Assembly (NCBI GenBank): GCA_963930655.1
Contig: OZ005612.1
Coordinates: forward strand, 12,405,001 to 12,469,000
Length of the DNA stretch: 64,000 bases
Origin: Myrica gale
Lineage: Eukaryota > Streptophyta > Magnoliopsida > Fagales > Myricaceae
Reading direction: 5' to 3'
Numbering within the stretch: position 1 is the first letter of the stretch; the number at the start of each line of letters is the position of its first letter. The notes beneath the pieces are model-generated. The model was not told where the DNA came from. It saw only the letters and a list, made by a program, of their open reading frames with translations, and made no database searches. The translations under genes and the position numbers were made by a program. Shown piece after piece: positions 45,783 to 56,197 of this stretch.

Positions 45783-46733
45783 GTGAGGCCAAAGGTGCCT
45801 GTGACCTTTCCATTGGGGCTTGTTCTAATGACAGTCAAATGTGCCTTTGACCTTTCCATCCGAGAGTTCAAGGTTGCCCTTGGTTCCTTCTGCCAAGGGA
45901 AAGGAGATTCTAGTACTCCCTATCGACGACTCGGAGTCCTCCGAAGATCCAGATCCTCAAACTCCAGTCGCTCCAGCTTGGTCCTCTATAGCTTACACTT
46001 AGTCCTTGTTTGTGGAGGAGTTGATGACCATGAGCCATTCCTTTTCTTGGTGTTTGAAAATGGATCACATAGTGCGACATTTGTCTCCCTGTGTGTGGAC
46101 TTTGGGTGCTCTCTCTATGCTGCCGAGCTTTCACAGGATGAGGAATTGGAGTCAACCGTTTCGAGGATGAGGAGTCACGAGGATGAGCTGGGTGTTAAGA
46201 AAAGGGAGTTGTTTGAGATGCGGGTTGTGGCTTGTAGCTGCCATTCTCAGGCAAAGACCTTTCAAGCTAGAGTCATTGTTTTAGAAGATGAGGTTTCCTC
46301 TCGGGATACTACTATTGCCGAGCTACGGACAGTAGTCGAAGACTTGGAGATGCAGAAGATCGACATCGAGTCCAAGTATTCTCAGGCTAAGGATGAGGTG
46401 CTTCGACGTCTTGTGGCGCAATTTTTGTCTTCTTTTCAGATGGAAAACACGTTGAATGCAAAATTGGAAGAGGCTCATCATAGCATCCGCGAGGAGGAAT
46501 GCGCTGGTTTCGCCGTGTCTCTCAAGCACTCATCAACCAGTCCTACTCCCCCTAGGGATCTTGAAACCTTGATGCTCAAATGCATTTACATTTTTCTGAA
46601 GCATCATAGCATTTCACAGAAGGAAGTAGGCGTCCGTAGCATCCAGAAGACAGGTCGTGAAAAGGAGATCTTTCACGAATTTCAAGCGTATTTAGGACCT
46701 GATTCTTCTGATCCTCGCTCCAAGGAGGAATAA
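45783..46733 (+). CDS. 316-aa coiled-coil ORF of unknown family
   Basis: One uninterrupted frame. Residues 1-120 are basic and then hydrophobic without a clear domain. Residues about 125-235 are a strongly charged, heptad-like coiled coil (EDELGVKKRELFEMR, RDTTIAELRTVVEDLEMQK). The tail is proline/serine-rich, then KCIYIFLKHH and VGVRSIQKTGREKE. It starts 13 bases after the end of LTR2, so it is most likely retrotransposon-encoded (gag-like or an accessory ORF), but I see no zinc knuckle or protease. A 39-bp segment with a stop codon, present in unit 2, is absent here, so the long frame may be secondary. Unit 1 has lost the locus. Expression is unproven. Confidence 0.45.
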   Translation: MRPKVPVTFPLGLVLMTVKCAFDLSIREFKVALGSFCQGKGDSSTPYRRLGVLRRSRSSNSSRSSLVLYSLHLVLVCGGVDDHEPFLFLVFENGSHSATFVSLCVDFGCSLYAAELSQDEELESTVSRMRSHEDELGVKKRELFEMRVVACSCHSQAKTFQARVIVLEDEVSSRDTTIAELRTVVEDLEMQKIDIESKYSQAKDEVLRRLVAQFLSSFQMENTLNAKLEEAHHSIREEECAGFAVSLKHSSTSPTPPRDLETLMLKCIYIFLKHHSISQKEVGVRSIQKTGREKEIFHEFQAYLGPDSSDPRSKEE

Positions 46734-47329
46734 ATTCTTATTTTAAATTTGTTTCATTCCAAACTTCCTGTGTTGTTTAGTGCAAATCTCCTTGATTTCA
46801 TATGTTTTTTTTTAGATTTTTGGAGTTATTTGGTTTGTTGTCGAGAATTTTATATTTTGTTCTTTGTGGTCGCTTTTGGCAGCTCAAAAGGAGTTTGCAT
46901 CCTGCAGCTCCCTTTGCTTGTGTTGTTCATTTTTTGAAAATTGAATTTCTCTGAGATAATCTAAGGTGCGAGTAAGGACGGTGATCGTCTTTCGAGGTCT
47001 TCGTAGGAGCGATTTAGGAGTTGTTTCGGTGCGACTGGGACCGTGGTCCTCCAGGGTCTTCATAGGTGCGACTGGTTACCGTGGTCACATGAGGTCATCT
47101 TAGGTTCGACTCAGAAGTCATCTTTGGAATTACTTGGGAATCGTAACTACCTTGAATTAATACCCAGTATTTGAAAAGAACTTCAAGTTTTCATTTATAC
47201 TAAACAGAATATCTTAATTTTATCGTCATCATAAATGCATAAACACTAAGTAGTGGACTAAGATTACATCTAAGCATGTTATTTCCTTAGATATGTTGAA
47301 TTCCATGGGTGTTGTAGTGCCTTTCCGAT
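46734..47329. other. Intergenic stretch after the coiled-coil ORF, unit 3
   Basis: Counterpart of 29945-30534, including the diverged GGTGCGACT repeats at about 46965-47115. No gene recognised. Confidence 0.45.
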
Positions 47330-47649
47330 TTTGGGTGCAACTTGCATTGTTGTGGGTCTTTGGATCCTTGGAATATTTTCTTAAGCACTAAATCTCCCGG
47401 AGTAAAGTGAAGTGGCCTAACCTTGGCATTGTAGTAGTTCACGATCTTTTGTTTGTATGCGTCCATTCTGAGCCACGCGTCATTTCTTTTTCATTCTAGA
47501 AAATCAAGGTCAAGTTTCTTCCCTTATTCATTGTTTTCTCAGATGAAGTTCACTACTCGTGGCGCAAGCACTCCTATCTCGATCAGAATTACTTCATCAA
47601 GAACACTAGGAGCATCAAGAAAAATAGGAAGAATAGAACAATGCTAATG
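47330..47649 (-). pseudogene. Second Tat-like integrase C-terminal fragment, unit 3
   Basis: Diverged relative of the fragment at 47880-48114, same orientation, not open as a whole; matches 30535-30860. Confidence 0.65.
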
Positions 47650-47775
47650 ATCATTGATGTTGAGAAGGTATTCAACACAATTTTTTAATGTTATCCTTAG
47701 ACCTTATATGTTTGTGTAGATTTTTTTATTGTGTACTTGCACCCTGATCGTGTTATTTGGTGATAATCTTTTAGG

Positions 47776-48556
47776 TCAAATATTCCAGACAACGTCGGGT
47801 CTTGTGCATGATGATTCAGTTTGTATAAATGCTTCCAAATTGTTTGTCCCTGGCCATTGGTAGCTAGTAAGATGGAATGTTCGTTTGTAATTTGGGTGCA
47901 GCTTGCCTTGTTGATGGTCTTTGGATCCTTGAAATATTTTCATATGCACTAAATCTCCTGGAGTAAAGTTAAGTGGCCTAACCTTGGCATTGTAGTAGTT
48001 CACGGTCTCTTGTTTGTAAGCCTCCACTCCGACCCATGAGTCTTCGCTTTTTCCTTCTAGCAAATCAAGGTCAACTTTCTTCCCTTCTTTATTTTTTTCT
48101 TGGTTGAACCCCACTACTCGGGGCGTGAATCTCCAATTTTATCCCGAATTTTATTTGTTCTTCCTTAGGAATCTCGATGACTATTCCTATGCCCCCAGCT
48201 TCTTGCTTGGACAATCCATCTACATAAATCTTCTAGGGTTCTGGTTTGTGATTCTCTTCTTGGAATTCTGACAAGGTGAATTCCATGATGAAATTTCCTA
48301 CCTCTTGTCCCTTACTTGCAGTTCAAGGTTGATACTCAATATCAAACTCCCCGAGTTCCACCGAACACTTGACTAACCTTCCTGATGCATCGGGTTTTCC
48401 TAAAATCTGTCGCAACGGTAGATCAGTCATAATGACTATAGGATGAGCTTGGAAGTATGACCTCAATTTTCTAACAGAGGTAATGTTGGTTAATGCTAGC
48501 TTATCTATGTCGGGATATCGAGGTTCGGCACCTCGCAAAGTTGTATTGATGTACAA
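47776..48556 (-). pseudogene. Tat/Athila-like gypsy pol remnant, unit 3
   Basis: RNase H part at 48323-48556 and integrase C-terminal part at 47776-48114, the longest of the three copies (it runs on through NYKRTFHLTSYQ). The integrase core is missing between them. Confidence 0.86.
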
Positions 48557-49067
48557 GATTTTTGTTTTATAAAAAATTGTAAGATTTGTAGGATTTTTGG
48601 TAGAATTGTGAATATTTATTTAGATTGGACTTTTATAGGTTTTTGTGTAAAGGTTGTTGAAAAGTTTTAAAGACATTTAATTTTTATTGAATAAGGTAAA
48701 AAGGTGTAGAGAGGGGTGATTTGATGTAATTGTTTAATACAAAAATATTGGAGTTTCGTGGAAAAGTATGGAGAGAGAAGATTTGTTATTTTTTTAAATA
48801 GATATCGAAATTTGTGTGAAAAGTTGTTAAAGTTTGTATAAAAGGTATTGTTGTCTGTGTAGGATTTTTTGAAATTTTGGATGTTCATTTTGTAAATTTT
48901 GTTAAATACATTGTATTCTAGAATAATTTTGCAAACAAACATGCTTGTAGTATATTGGGCGCTAAATACCCCTTTCGTCTTGTATGAGTGCTACACTTAC
49001 GGCTGTGTCCGGGGATCAAGAAATGTAGGAGTGAAGGGTTTGCTAAGTATCCTTTTTAATTCTTCAA
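48557..49067. other. C-poor tract and spacer, unit 3
   Basis: Same strand-asymmetric sequence as 19230-19740, differing at few bases. The minus-strand 91-codon frame is also open here (48667-48942), with two substitutions that keep it open, but no domain is visible. Confidence 0.5.
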
Positions 49068-49236
49068 ATGCTTCTAGACATCCTACCAAAGGAACACAGA
49101 ACATGGCTATTTGTGGTGGTGGATAATTTCTTGAACATGGCACACTTTATACCATGTAAGAATTCTACTGATGCATCTCGTATAACCGCCTTATTTGTTA
49201 AAGAATTTGTTCGTCTACATGGAGTTCCAAAGTCCA
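49068..49236 (+). pseudogene. Chromovirus integrase fragment (left half), unit 3
   Basis: Counterpart of 19741-19909, reading LHGVPKS where unit 1 has LQGVPKS. It ends in the GTCCA target at 49232-49236. Confidence 0.85.
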
Positions 49237-50473
49237 TGTTAGCCCAAGGTTGTTTTACAAAGAATTTATAAATGATTTTGATGATAACAAAAGTTTCTAA
49301 GTTTTTTGAGGACTTTAGAATAAATTTTATCAATCCACAAATTCCAAGTTATATTTCAATAGGATTGAGTTTATCTCTCTAACAACCGTCTTTATGTTCT
49401 TAAAGATCTTTACACGTGATGCTAGATATTTTCTATCAAAAGATAAGACACTTAAAATCGTTTTGGAATGGTTTGAAAATTTAAAAAACACTTATTTTTG
49501 TCTCCAGGACTTTTAGGTGTCGACACATTCAGTACAAGTGTCGACACATTGCACTAACACCCGAGACATGTTTTTCCAGGCAAAAACATGTGTCGACACA
49601 TTGACCCTTTAGTGTCGACACATCGCACTTACACCCGAGACATGTGTTTTTGACCAAAACATGTGTCGACACATTGACCTTATAGTGTCGACACATTGCA
49701 CTGACTCCCGAGAACTAATTTTTAGTTCAAATTTTATGTGTCAGCACATGCTAGTTGAAGTGTAGACACATTACACAGGATTGAGGATTTTCCGAAAAGC
49801 CATAAAAGGCATTAAATCGTTCCTCATTTCATGGAAAAGTTTCCAACGGCTCTCTCACCTACCCACTCGACCGTTGAAGACAAAATGGGTTAAATAGAAG
49901 ACCGGTTGTTGAAGAAAACAAGAGCTCTCACATACACACACGATTTTGCAATTACTCCTTGATCTAACTCTTGAGAAAACAAGAGCTCTCTCCTACCCTT
50001 GTACCTCATACTTGAATATCCGACTTTAAAGAGTCAATACGTGAGTTTTTCACCTTGTACCCATTCCATTTAAACCTTGGGAGTGTTGAGTAAACACTGG
50101 GTTCTACTTGTGAGAGTAGAAGAAATCCTCTAGGTTGTGAGGATTTGTGAAGAGTTTAAGCGTGATCTTTGAAAATGCTTTGTAACGGTTCCTTAGCACC
50201 CCGAAAGCTAAGATGTACTTGCTATTCGATTATAGTGAGGGAAGCCCAAGGAAGTCAATAGCCTTGGGCGTGGATGTAGGCAAGTGTTTTGGTCAACCAT
50301 CTAAAAACTACGGTGTTATCTCTTCAACCCTTATCTTCTTAAATTCCATTATTTTTATACTGCTGTGGTTTATTGTGATTGTTTGTGATTGGTGTTTTAA
50401 ATCTCTTGAGAAATTTTAATTTTTATTTAAACTCAATTCACCCCCCCCTCTTGGGTTGTTACATAGTCTTTCA
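49237..50473 (+). mobile_element. Complete copia solo LTR inserted in the integrase, unit 3
   Basis: 1,237 bp, starts TGTTAGCCC, ends GTCTTTCA, and is flanked by GTCCA at 49232-49236 and 50474-50478. Joining the flanks restores the integrase reading seen in the left flank (AAGTCCATTACTTTGGATC), which proves the insertion. No internal region is present. Truncated copies in units 1 and 2 show that it predates the array. A deletion near 49978 shortens its middle. Confidence 0.93.
49518..49693 (+). repeat. 73-bp tandem repeats with paired TGTCGACA palindromes, unit 3
   Basis: All six TGTCGACA sites are intact here (49518, 49539, 49591, 49613, 49664, 49686), with the same 21/52/22/51/22 spacing as in unit 1. 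Confidence 0.87.
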
Positions 50474-50566
50474 GTCCATTACTTTGGATCATCATGTGAA
50501 GTTTGATAGTCACTTTTGAAGGAAACTATGGAAATTTTTGGTGATTCATTTGCAATTCTCTAGTGC
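50474..50566 (+). pseudogene. Chromovirus integrase fragment (right half), unit 3
   Basis: It begins with the right GTCCA duplication and continues the integrase to about 50566. Short and not open as a protein. Confidence 0.75.
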
Positions 50567-50570
50567 TTTG

Positions 50571-51016
50571 GAGTTGAGTGGCATCCTCCTTCCAATCAAG
50601 CGAGTGGCTTAGTCGCGTCGAGTGGCTTCTGCTACTGCTACCGCTGGCTGAGTGTCATCCCAGAACTATCCTCTACCTCTGGCTAAATCTTTTTCCCACT
50701 TTACCAGGCCTTGCGGATCCCGATCTACATCACCTATCTGTATATGTGTCGACATCATCAAAGCTGGAGAGATTTTCTGCTACTTGGAGATGTCATTTTC
50801 ACACCAATTCTTCTTTAAATGCCTACATTGAAAAATGTGGACCTTTTAGCCTATTCAAAGGTGTTAAAGAATATGGAGAGACTTTTGAAGATAGAGATTT
50901 TCAATCCTTTTGAAGAAAAACTTTAGCAAATGAGGATTGAGAAGATGAAAATCTAAAATCCTTCAAAGCTAGCATACAGTTTGTCATCATCAAATTCAAA
51001 CAACCTTGGGCTAACA
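50571..51016 (-). mobile_element. Partial reverse-strand copia LTR, unit 3
   Basis: Counterpart of 32738-33183, starting TGTTAGCCC on the minus strand at 51016. The open + frame at 50578-50913 lies within it and is not called. Confidence 0.6.
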
Positions 51017-51473
51017 ATATCTTTTATTGGGTTGGGTCGTTCGCTATATTTACTTAATGGGTAAACTAGTGCGGGAGAACTCTTCTACATACAGTAAATA
51101 TTATATTTCATATGCACGCTCTGCTGGCAGTAAGTTGCTGCTATCATATAAGTTTTGTGGACAATTGAATATAATTTAAAATGTTAAAACGTTTGAAACA
51201 TATGTCTTACTTCTGCCATAGTTTTTTGCCTCAGAGTGATTATATAAATAGATATTTTATGATCTTCGAAATGAGTAGTTTAGGTTCCAGTATTATGTTA
51301 AGCACCAATAGTTTTCACCTATTTGATAAATTGACAAAATTTCTATTTCCATTTTGAATAAATGATTTTAATATTAAGTTATTTGATCAAAGTGGGATTT
51401 CTAGCTGTTTTTATGTTTAATAGAGTAATCAGAAGTTCTGCTGAACTACTTAATTTTGATTATTAAATGCAAA
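51017..51473. other. AT-rich intergenic stretch, unit 3
   Basis: Counterpart of 33184-33640. No gene recognised. Confidence 0.4.
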
Positions 51474-51841
51474 TATAAACGTGGTATAATTGGCTATTCC
51501 CGGATGCATCAGTATTGCATTCTATGTATTATGTGAGGTTCGTATCAAAGTCCTCCTAACTATATAACATATGCTATCCTAGTCAAGCGGTCTAAGCCTC
51601 CATCTAGTAAAATTCCTAATAAGGAAAAAATTATCCCGCAAAGGTTATAAATATGTCCAATACGAACCATTAGATTCAGGCTTAAAAAGAGAAAACGGCA
51701 AAAGAAGTGTGTTAGATTGGCTTTTGAGCTTAAGGGTTCAAAATCTGTACCATTCTAGACAACGACTAAGGTTAATGTGTTGGAATACTAGTTATTTGTC
51801 AAACATGACAATTGAGAACAATCTTATGGTCCAAATTAATT
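51474..51841 (-). pseudogene. Decayed RNase T2 pseudogene, unit 3
   Basis: Same truncated structure as 33641-34010: partial exon 4, intron 3, an exon 3 scrap and the intron 2 boundary, with no CAS I or CAS II. Part of it has been amplified downstream. Confidence 0.82.
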
Positions 51842-52499
51842 AAGTAGTTTGGGTGTATTTGTGATTGCTTACCTAGGAGACAATGAGGGTACACAAGATC
51901 CCACAAACTTTAAATGATGGAACCTAACTTCAGACAGTCCAGATCTTGATTTAACACTGAAATCACCAATGACTTTGGTATGTTGTAAGCCCAGAGAGCT
52001 CAGACCTTATGTAATATTGCAGTTTATAAATATGTCCAATACGAACCATTTGATTCAGGCTTAAAAAGAGAAAACGGCAAAAGAAGTGTGTTAGATTGAC
52101 TTTTGAGCTTAAGGGTTCAAAATCTGTACCATTCTAAACAACGACTAAGGTTAATGTGTTGGAATACTAGTTATTTGTCAAACATGACAATTGAGAACAA
52201 TCTTATGGTCCAAATTAATTAAATAGTTTCTGTGTATTTGTGATTGCTTACCTAGGAGACAATGAGGGTACACAAGATCCCACAAACTTTAAATCATGGA
52301 ACCTAACTTCAGACAGTCCAGATCTTGATTTAACACTCAAATCACCCATGACTTTGGTATGTTGTAAGCCCAGAGAGCTCAGACCTTATGTAATATAGCA
52401 GTTTATAAATATGTCCAATACGAACCATTAGATTCAGCCTTAAAAAGAGAAAACGGCAAAAGAAGTGTGTTAGATTGACTTTTGAGCTTAAGGGTTCAA
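51645..52499. repeat. 379-bp tandem repeat, two copies plus a partial third
   Basis: Copies run 51645-52023, 52024-52402 and 52403-52499 (partial). Each begins TTATAAATATGTCC in the pseudogene's intron 3 and continues through its exon scraps. About 120 bp (from GATGGAACCTAAC near 51915) has no counterpart in unit 2. The copies are almost identical, so the expansion is recent. Confidence 0.9.
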
Positions 52500-52778
52500 A
52501 CGTGAAAAACAGAAAACAAAAAAAAGGAGTTTGAAGAGGTGAAATGTGTAATATGTATGTGAAGAGATAATAATGTCCCCTTGAAATAAAGGAGCCACGA
52601 GCCATTAGATTCAGACTTAAAAAGAGAAAACGGCAAAAGAAGTGTGTTAGATTGACTTTTGAGCTTAAGGGTTCAAACGTGAAAAACAGAAAACAAAAAA
52701 AAGGAGTTTGAAGAGGTGAAATGTGTAATATGTATGTGAAGAGATAATAATGTCCCCTTGAAATAAAGGAGCCACGAT
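52425..52778. repeat. 177-bp tandem repeat, two copies
   Basis: Copies run 52425-52601 and 52602-52778, made of the pseudogene scrap fused to RNase 3'-flank sequence (CGTGAAAAACAGAAAAC). Since 177 is divisible by three, a 166-codon minus-strand frame (52342-52842) with a repeated 59-residue block stays open; I treat it as an artefact. Confidence 0.9.
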
Positions 52779-53027
52779 GTTTTATCTCATGGTACTTTTC
52801 ACAATGTTGAAATAAAATACCTTCCTGCAAAGATGGCAACATTTATTGGGTAAAACTTGGTAGGTACACTACCGTGTAGCAAACATTTTATCACTCACAA
52901 CATTTCATTTATTTTAGGACTCATACAACTCATCGAACCAGCAATGCAAGGAGTTATGGTATAATGTTATTATGTTTTGGCTAGGTAGCCTCCATATAGC
53001 TTCGTCCATCCATTCCTCTCCTACAAG
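52779..53027. other. 3' flank of the unit 3 RNase gene
   Basis: Matches unit 2 at 34391-34639 closely. It holds the poly(A) candidate and no other feature. Confidence 0.5.
52908..52913 (-). terminator. Probable poly(A) signal of the unit 3 RNase gene
   Basis: AATAAA on the minus strand about 115 bases after the stop, conserved with unit 2. Confidence 0.5.
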
Positions 53028-54039
53028 TTAGAAGGTTGGGAACTCAATGCTAGAGGGACAAGAACCACCAGTAGGGAACACTGGACAATCTATGAAGCTC
53101 GATCCATAATAGTCAACGCAGAGATAAACTTGGTACAGTTGGCTATTCCCCGATGCATCAGTGTTGCATTCTATGTAAGGTTCGTGTCCAAGTCCTCCTT
53201 GTATAGCGCTGTTTATGCTAGTTAAGCTGTAGAAACCTCCGTCAGGTTGAATTCCTATCAAGGAAGAAATTACCCCTAAATGGTTAAAAGCATGTTGAAT
53301 ACGAACCACTAATTTAGGATTAATGATGTGATAACGGAAAAAGCAAGTTACCAGCACTTTCGAGGAATTGAAGTGTGCTTGCTTGGCTTTTGAGGTTAAG
53401 AGCTGCTTGGAAGTACGCATGTTCATCTAAAACAGATTCTGAACAAGTCCCGTGCTTGTCCCATTCATGAGTCCAAAAGCTCGTGTCGTCACTACTCGGA
53501 CATGATAGTGATGGCCAACTTACTTGCAGTTGTGACGTCAAGTCCGAAATCTGCACCATCGCAGACATTGATATGAGAATATTGTGTTGGAAAACCACTC
53601 ATTTGTCGGAGATGACAACTGAGAACAATTTCAGGAGCCAAAGTAGGTTTGCGTAGGTACCAGCGACGGATCAAAAGGGCTGTTAGGATCACAGTTAGAG
53701 GGATATGAGCCATCGTCATAATTGGGCCAGAGGCCGTGGATGCCAAAATCTGTTGCTGGTTTTCCTGTTGTTGGATAGCAGCAACCTTGCGTTGTATCAC
53801 AATATGAGCCTGGCCACTAATTAAAGGACCGAACAAAAATTTAAGAAGCATGCTTACAATATTCAAGAGGGTAGGAAAATAATGTAATCAGTAGTATTAT
53901 AAATAAGCTCTTTAAAGAAAGTATAATCATGTACCTGTTGTACAAAGTAAAAGAAATCATACGATGCTTGCGATGCACATGAAATTGCCAGACAATGTAC
54001 TATTAGAAACTTCACAAGGAAAGAATAGTTGGATTTCAT
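53028..54039 (-). CDS. Secreted class I (S-like) RNase T2, unit 3 copy, four exons
   Basis: Exons on the minus strand are 53935-54039, 53661-53816, 53352-53550 and 53028-53254, all with GT-AG introns, encoding 228 aa. Signal peptide, CAS I (His62), CAS II (His115, Glu116, Lys119, His120) and all ten mature cysteines are present. Against the unit 2 copy I count four exon changes: Asp58 for Asn and Ser81 for Asn, plus silent changes at Pro50 and Pro214. There are three intron changes. Asp58 lies four residues before the catalytic His, and Ser81 sits in a surface-type loop (DPNSPF). The nearby pseudogene is amplified, but the gene itself is intact. The same TATA box and poly(A) candidate are present, so both copies could be expressed. 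Confidence 0.95.
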
Positions 54040-54117
54040 CTCTCTTCCTCTGTTTTTACTCTTTATCTAATTTGAAACTTTTTGGTTTGGTGGTAGTTTG
54101 GTGCTAGGGATGTTTAG

Positions 54118-54125
54118 TATTTATA
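54118..54125 (-). promoter_or_regulatory. TATA box of the unit 3 RNase gene
   Basis: TATAAATA on the minus strand, 79 bases upstream of the ATG. A CACGTG core is at 54430-54435. Confidence 0.72.
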
Positions 54126-54139
54126 AGTATTTATGATAA

Positions 54140-55202
54140 AGACTGGAGCATATTTGATGCGCCATAGATATATATATCTGTAGTACTCATTAACGTGTGA
54201 ATTTCTTGCTTAGATAGGCACGGTTGGGATTGGCCTGGTGAAGAATAATATATATGGTTTGATGGATAGAGAAACCGGTTCATCTCAATTAAATTTTGAA
54301 TTCAATTATGATATTAATATATAATATCAAGATTCATGCACCGTGCCATATTTTTTTTCCTCTGTTTTTCTCTATTTTAGTTTTATTTTTTACTAATCTA
54401 TTCATATATATAGGCATATATGTATTTTGCACGTGCGTCGGCACGCTGCGCATTGATTTTCTGGTGAAATTCGTGATGCCTCTGTGGCCTTATTCTTGTT
54501 CTATATTGAGCTAGCTAGTACTTGGGGATTAAGATGATAACTAATTTAATTGCCTAACATAAGCAGGTTTTCTCAAAAATAGTTTAATTGCCTAACACCA
54601 CCTCTTGCGGACATGAAGGATATATCTTCTATTTTTCTTTTGGCAAAGCTGCCTGCTGCAATATAAAACCGATATATATTCCATTTTACTTATATGATAT
54701 AGATTATTCTTATAAAGAAAGACATGCAATACGATTATTTAATATTTTGAGTACTTTAAATAGATTTAGGAAATATATAGAAGCAAATGCATGCGTCACA
54801 TTGAATACGAGTCAACGGAGCTAGCCCTGCGATGACCACTTCCGCCTTAAGAACAATGCCTCATATATTACTTGAAAGAGAAGCTATAAGCATATATATA
54901 AACATTCCCAGATTAAGTACTACTTTAGGTTCCACGGAGGATGCATTTGGGTGCATATGCAACCTAGGACGCTTTGTTTTATGTATGATTACCCGGTGAC
55001 AGTTGTTCTCCCCTAAAATATATAGGTTTAATTTTGGGATAAATACACATTCACCTATCAACTTTAGGCTTATTTGGATATTGCATCCTATACTACCATT
55101 GCTGGCACATAGCACCCTCATACAAAATGTTTTAAACATTTTGAACCTCAAACTACCAACTTTCACACATGTCACCCTCCATCGACCGTTGTTAAATCAC
55201 CC
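54140..55202. other. Upstream flank of the unit 3 RNase gene
   Basis: Counterpart of 35752-36875, lacking the 62-bp ATCAC-bounded segment (joint near 55196). No gene recognised. Confidence 0.4.
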
Positions 55203-55336
55203 TGTTGGAAATATGCCTTCAATATCCTTTATTTGCAATAATTTTGAGATAATTATTTCTTTTCACATGTATTTTTTAATTAATGGGTTTTAAGTTGTGA
55301 CATAACATGTTACACGGATAATGTTCCAGTGAGGAG
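55203..55336 (+). mobile_element. Possible copia LTR start, unit 3
   Basis: TGTTGGAAATATGCC start without a recognisable end; same weak evidence as at 36876. Confidence 0.35.
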
Positions 55337-55444
55337 ATGCGAGCTGTTAGGGAGAAAGACTACAAAGAGTTCGTGGACAAGCAAGTAGAGAGAGGGCAAC
55401 TTACGATAGTAGCAGCAGTGCCAAGAGCTACTTCATTTTATTAG
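55337..55444 (+). pseudogene. Conserved 35-codon gene fragment, unit 3
   Basis: Counterpart of 37010-37117 with Ala3 and Arg19. The open frame and TAG stop are preserved. Function unknown. Confidence 0.35.
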
Positions 55445-56187
55445 TTTCGTTACTTTTTGGGCATTATTTTTTATATCAATTTTTGTAGTTAATGAAATTT
55501 ATGTCTTCTAATTCAGGATAAGCTACTCGATTATATGTCCAATATAAAAATTGCAGTTATTCTTTTTTTCTAAAAAATAAAAAATAAAATACCGGTCGTA
55601 ACATTGTGCGATGAGTTAGACGCCCATGAAAATTACGGTTTGATCGAGATCACATGCATCCAATCTTCGCGTTCGAACTATATAGAATGATAATGAATCA
55701 TCTCTCTCCAACTATATAGAATGATAATGGATATCAAGAATTTTTGACTTATATGCACATAATCTTATGCTAGTAATCATGGCACAACTTATAAAAACAA
55801 GTAGGACCTACATATAATTATCACATTACATGTTATATATCATGCATATACAAAAGTTTCACATCACATGATGCTTGATATTCCTTTTGGCCCCAACATA
55901 AACAGAATTTTTACTATTTTGGTGTATGTGCTTATTTGATTAAGTGCAACCCTCGTTTAAGTAATATACAATTTTATAGTAGCTTGTATTATTTTAGTTA
56001 ACACTCTCAATACTCATACATAATCATTTATCTCTACATCAAGTACATGGAGACAAATTATAAGATCAATAATTGGCCATAACTATTTTAGTTTTATCCA
56101 ACGCTAATCAAATAAAATTCTCATTTATCAACAATGGAAGGTCATGGGATTTAATTTATTGTAAATAATCTCATTTACCACTTATAC
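55445..56187. other. AT-rich unit-end spacer, unit 3
   Basis: Counterpart of 37118-37861 with scattered substitutions and a small indel near 55994. No gene recognised. Confidence 0.4.
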
Positions 56188-56197
56188 TAAATAGGCG

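Larger units (their letters stand above)
37862..56187. repeat. Tandem segmental array, unit 3 (most complete)
   Basis: It runs from LTR-B to the start of LTR-B in unit 4, about 18.3 kb. It is the only unit holding LTR-B, a complete copia solo LTR, the longest coiled-coil ORF and an RNase gene. Its own changes are joints at about 43655 and 45410 and the repeat expansion at 51645-52778. Confidence 0.9.

Noticed and set aside
52342..52842. 166-codon minus-strand ORF with a repeated 59-residue block
   Set aside because: It arises from the 177-bp tandem duplication (divisible by three) of noncoding pseudogene flank; hydrophobic, low-complexity content and no homologue in unit 2.
34640..54039. A self-incompatibility S-locus (S-RNase) interpretation
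   Set aside because: The proteins have the three-intron, ten-cysteine S-like pattern and near-identical tandem copies, and no F-box gene is seen. S-RNases usually have one intron and are highly polymorphic.
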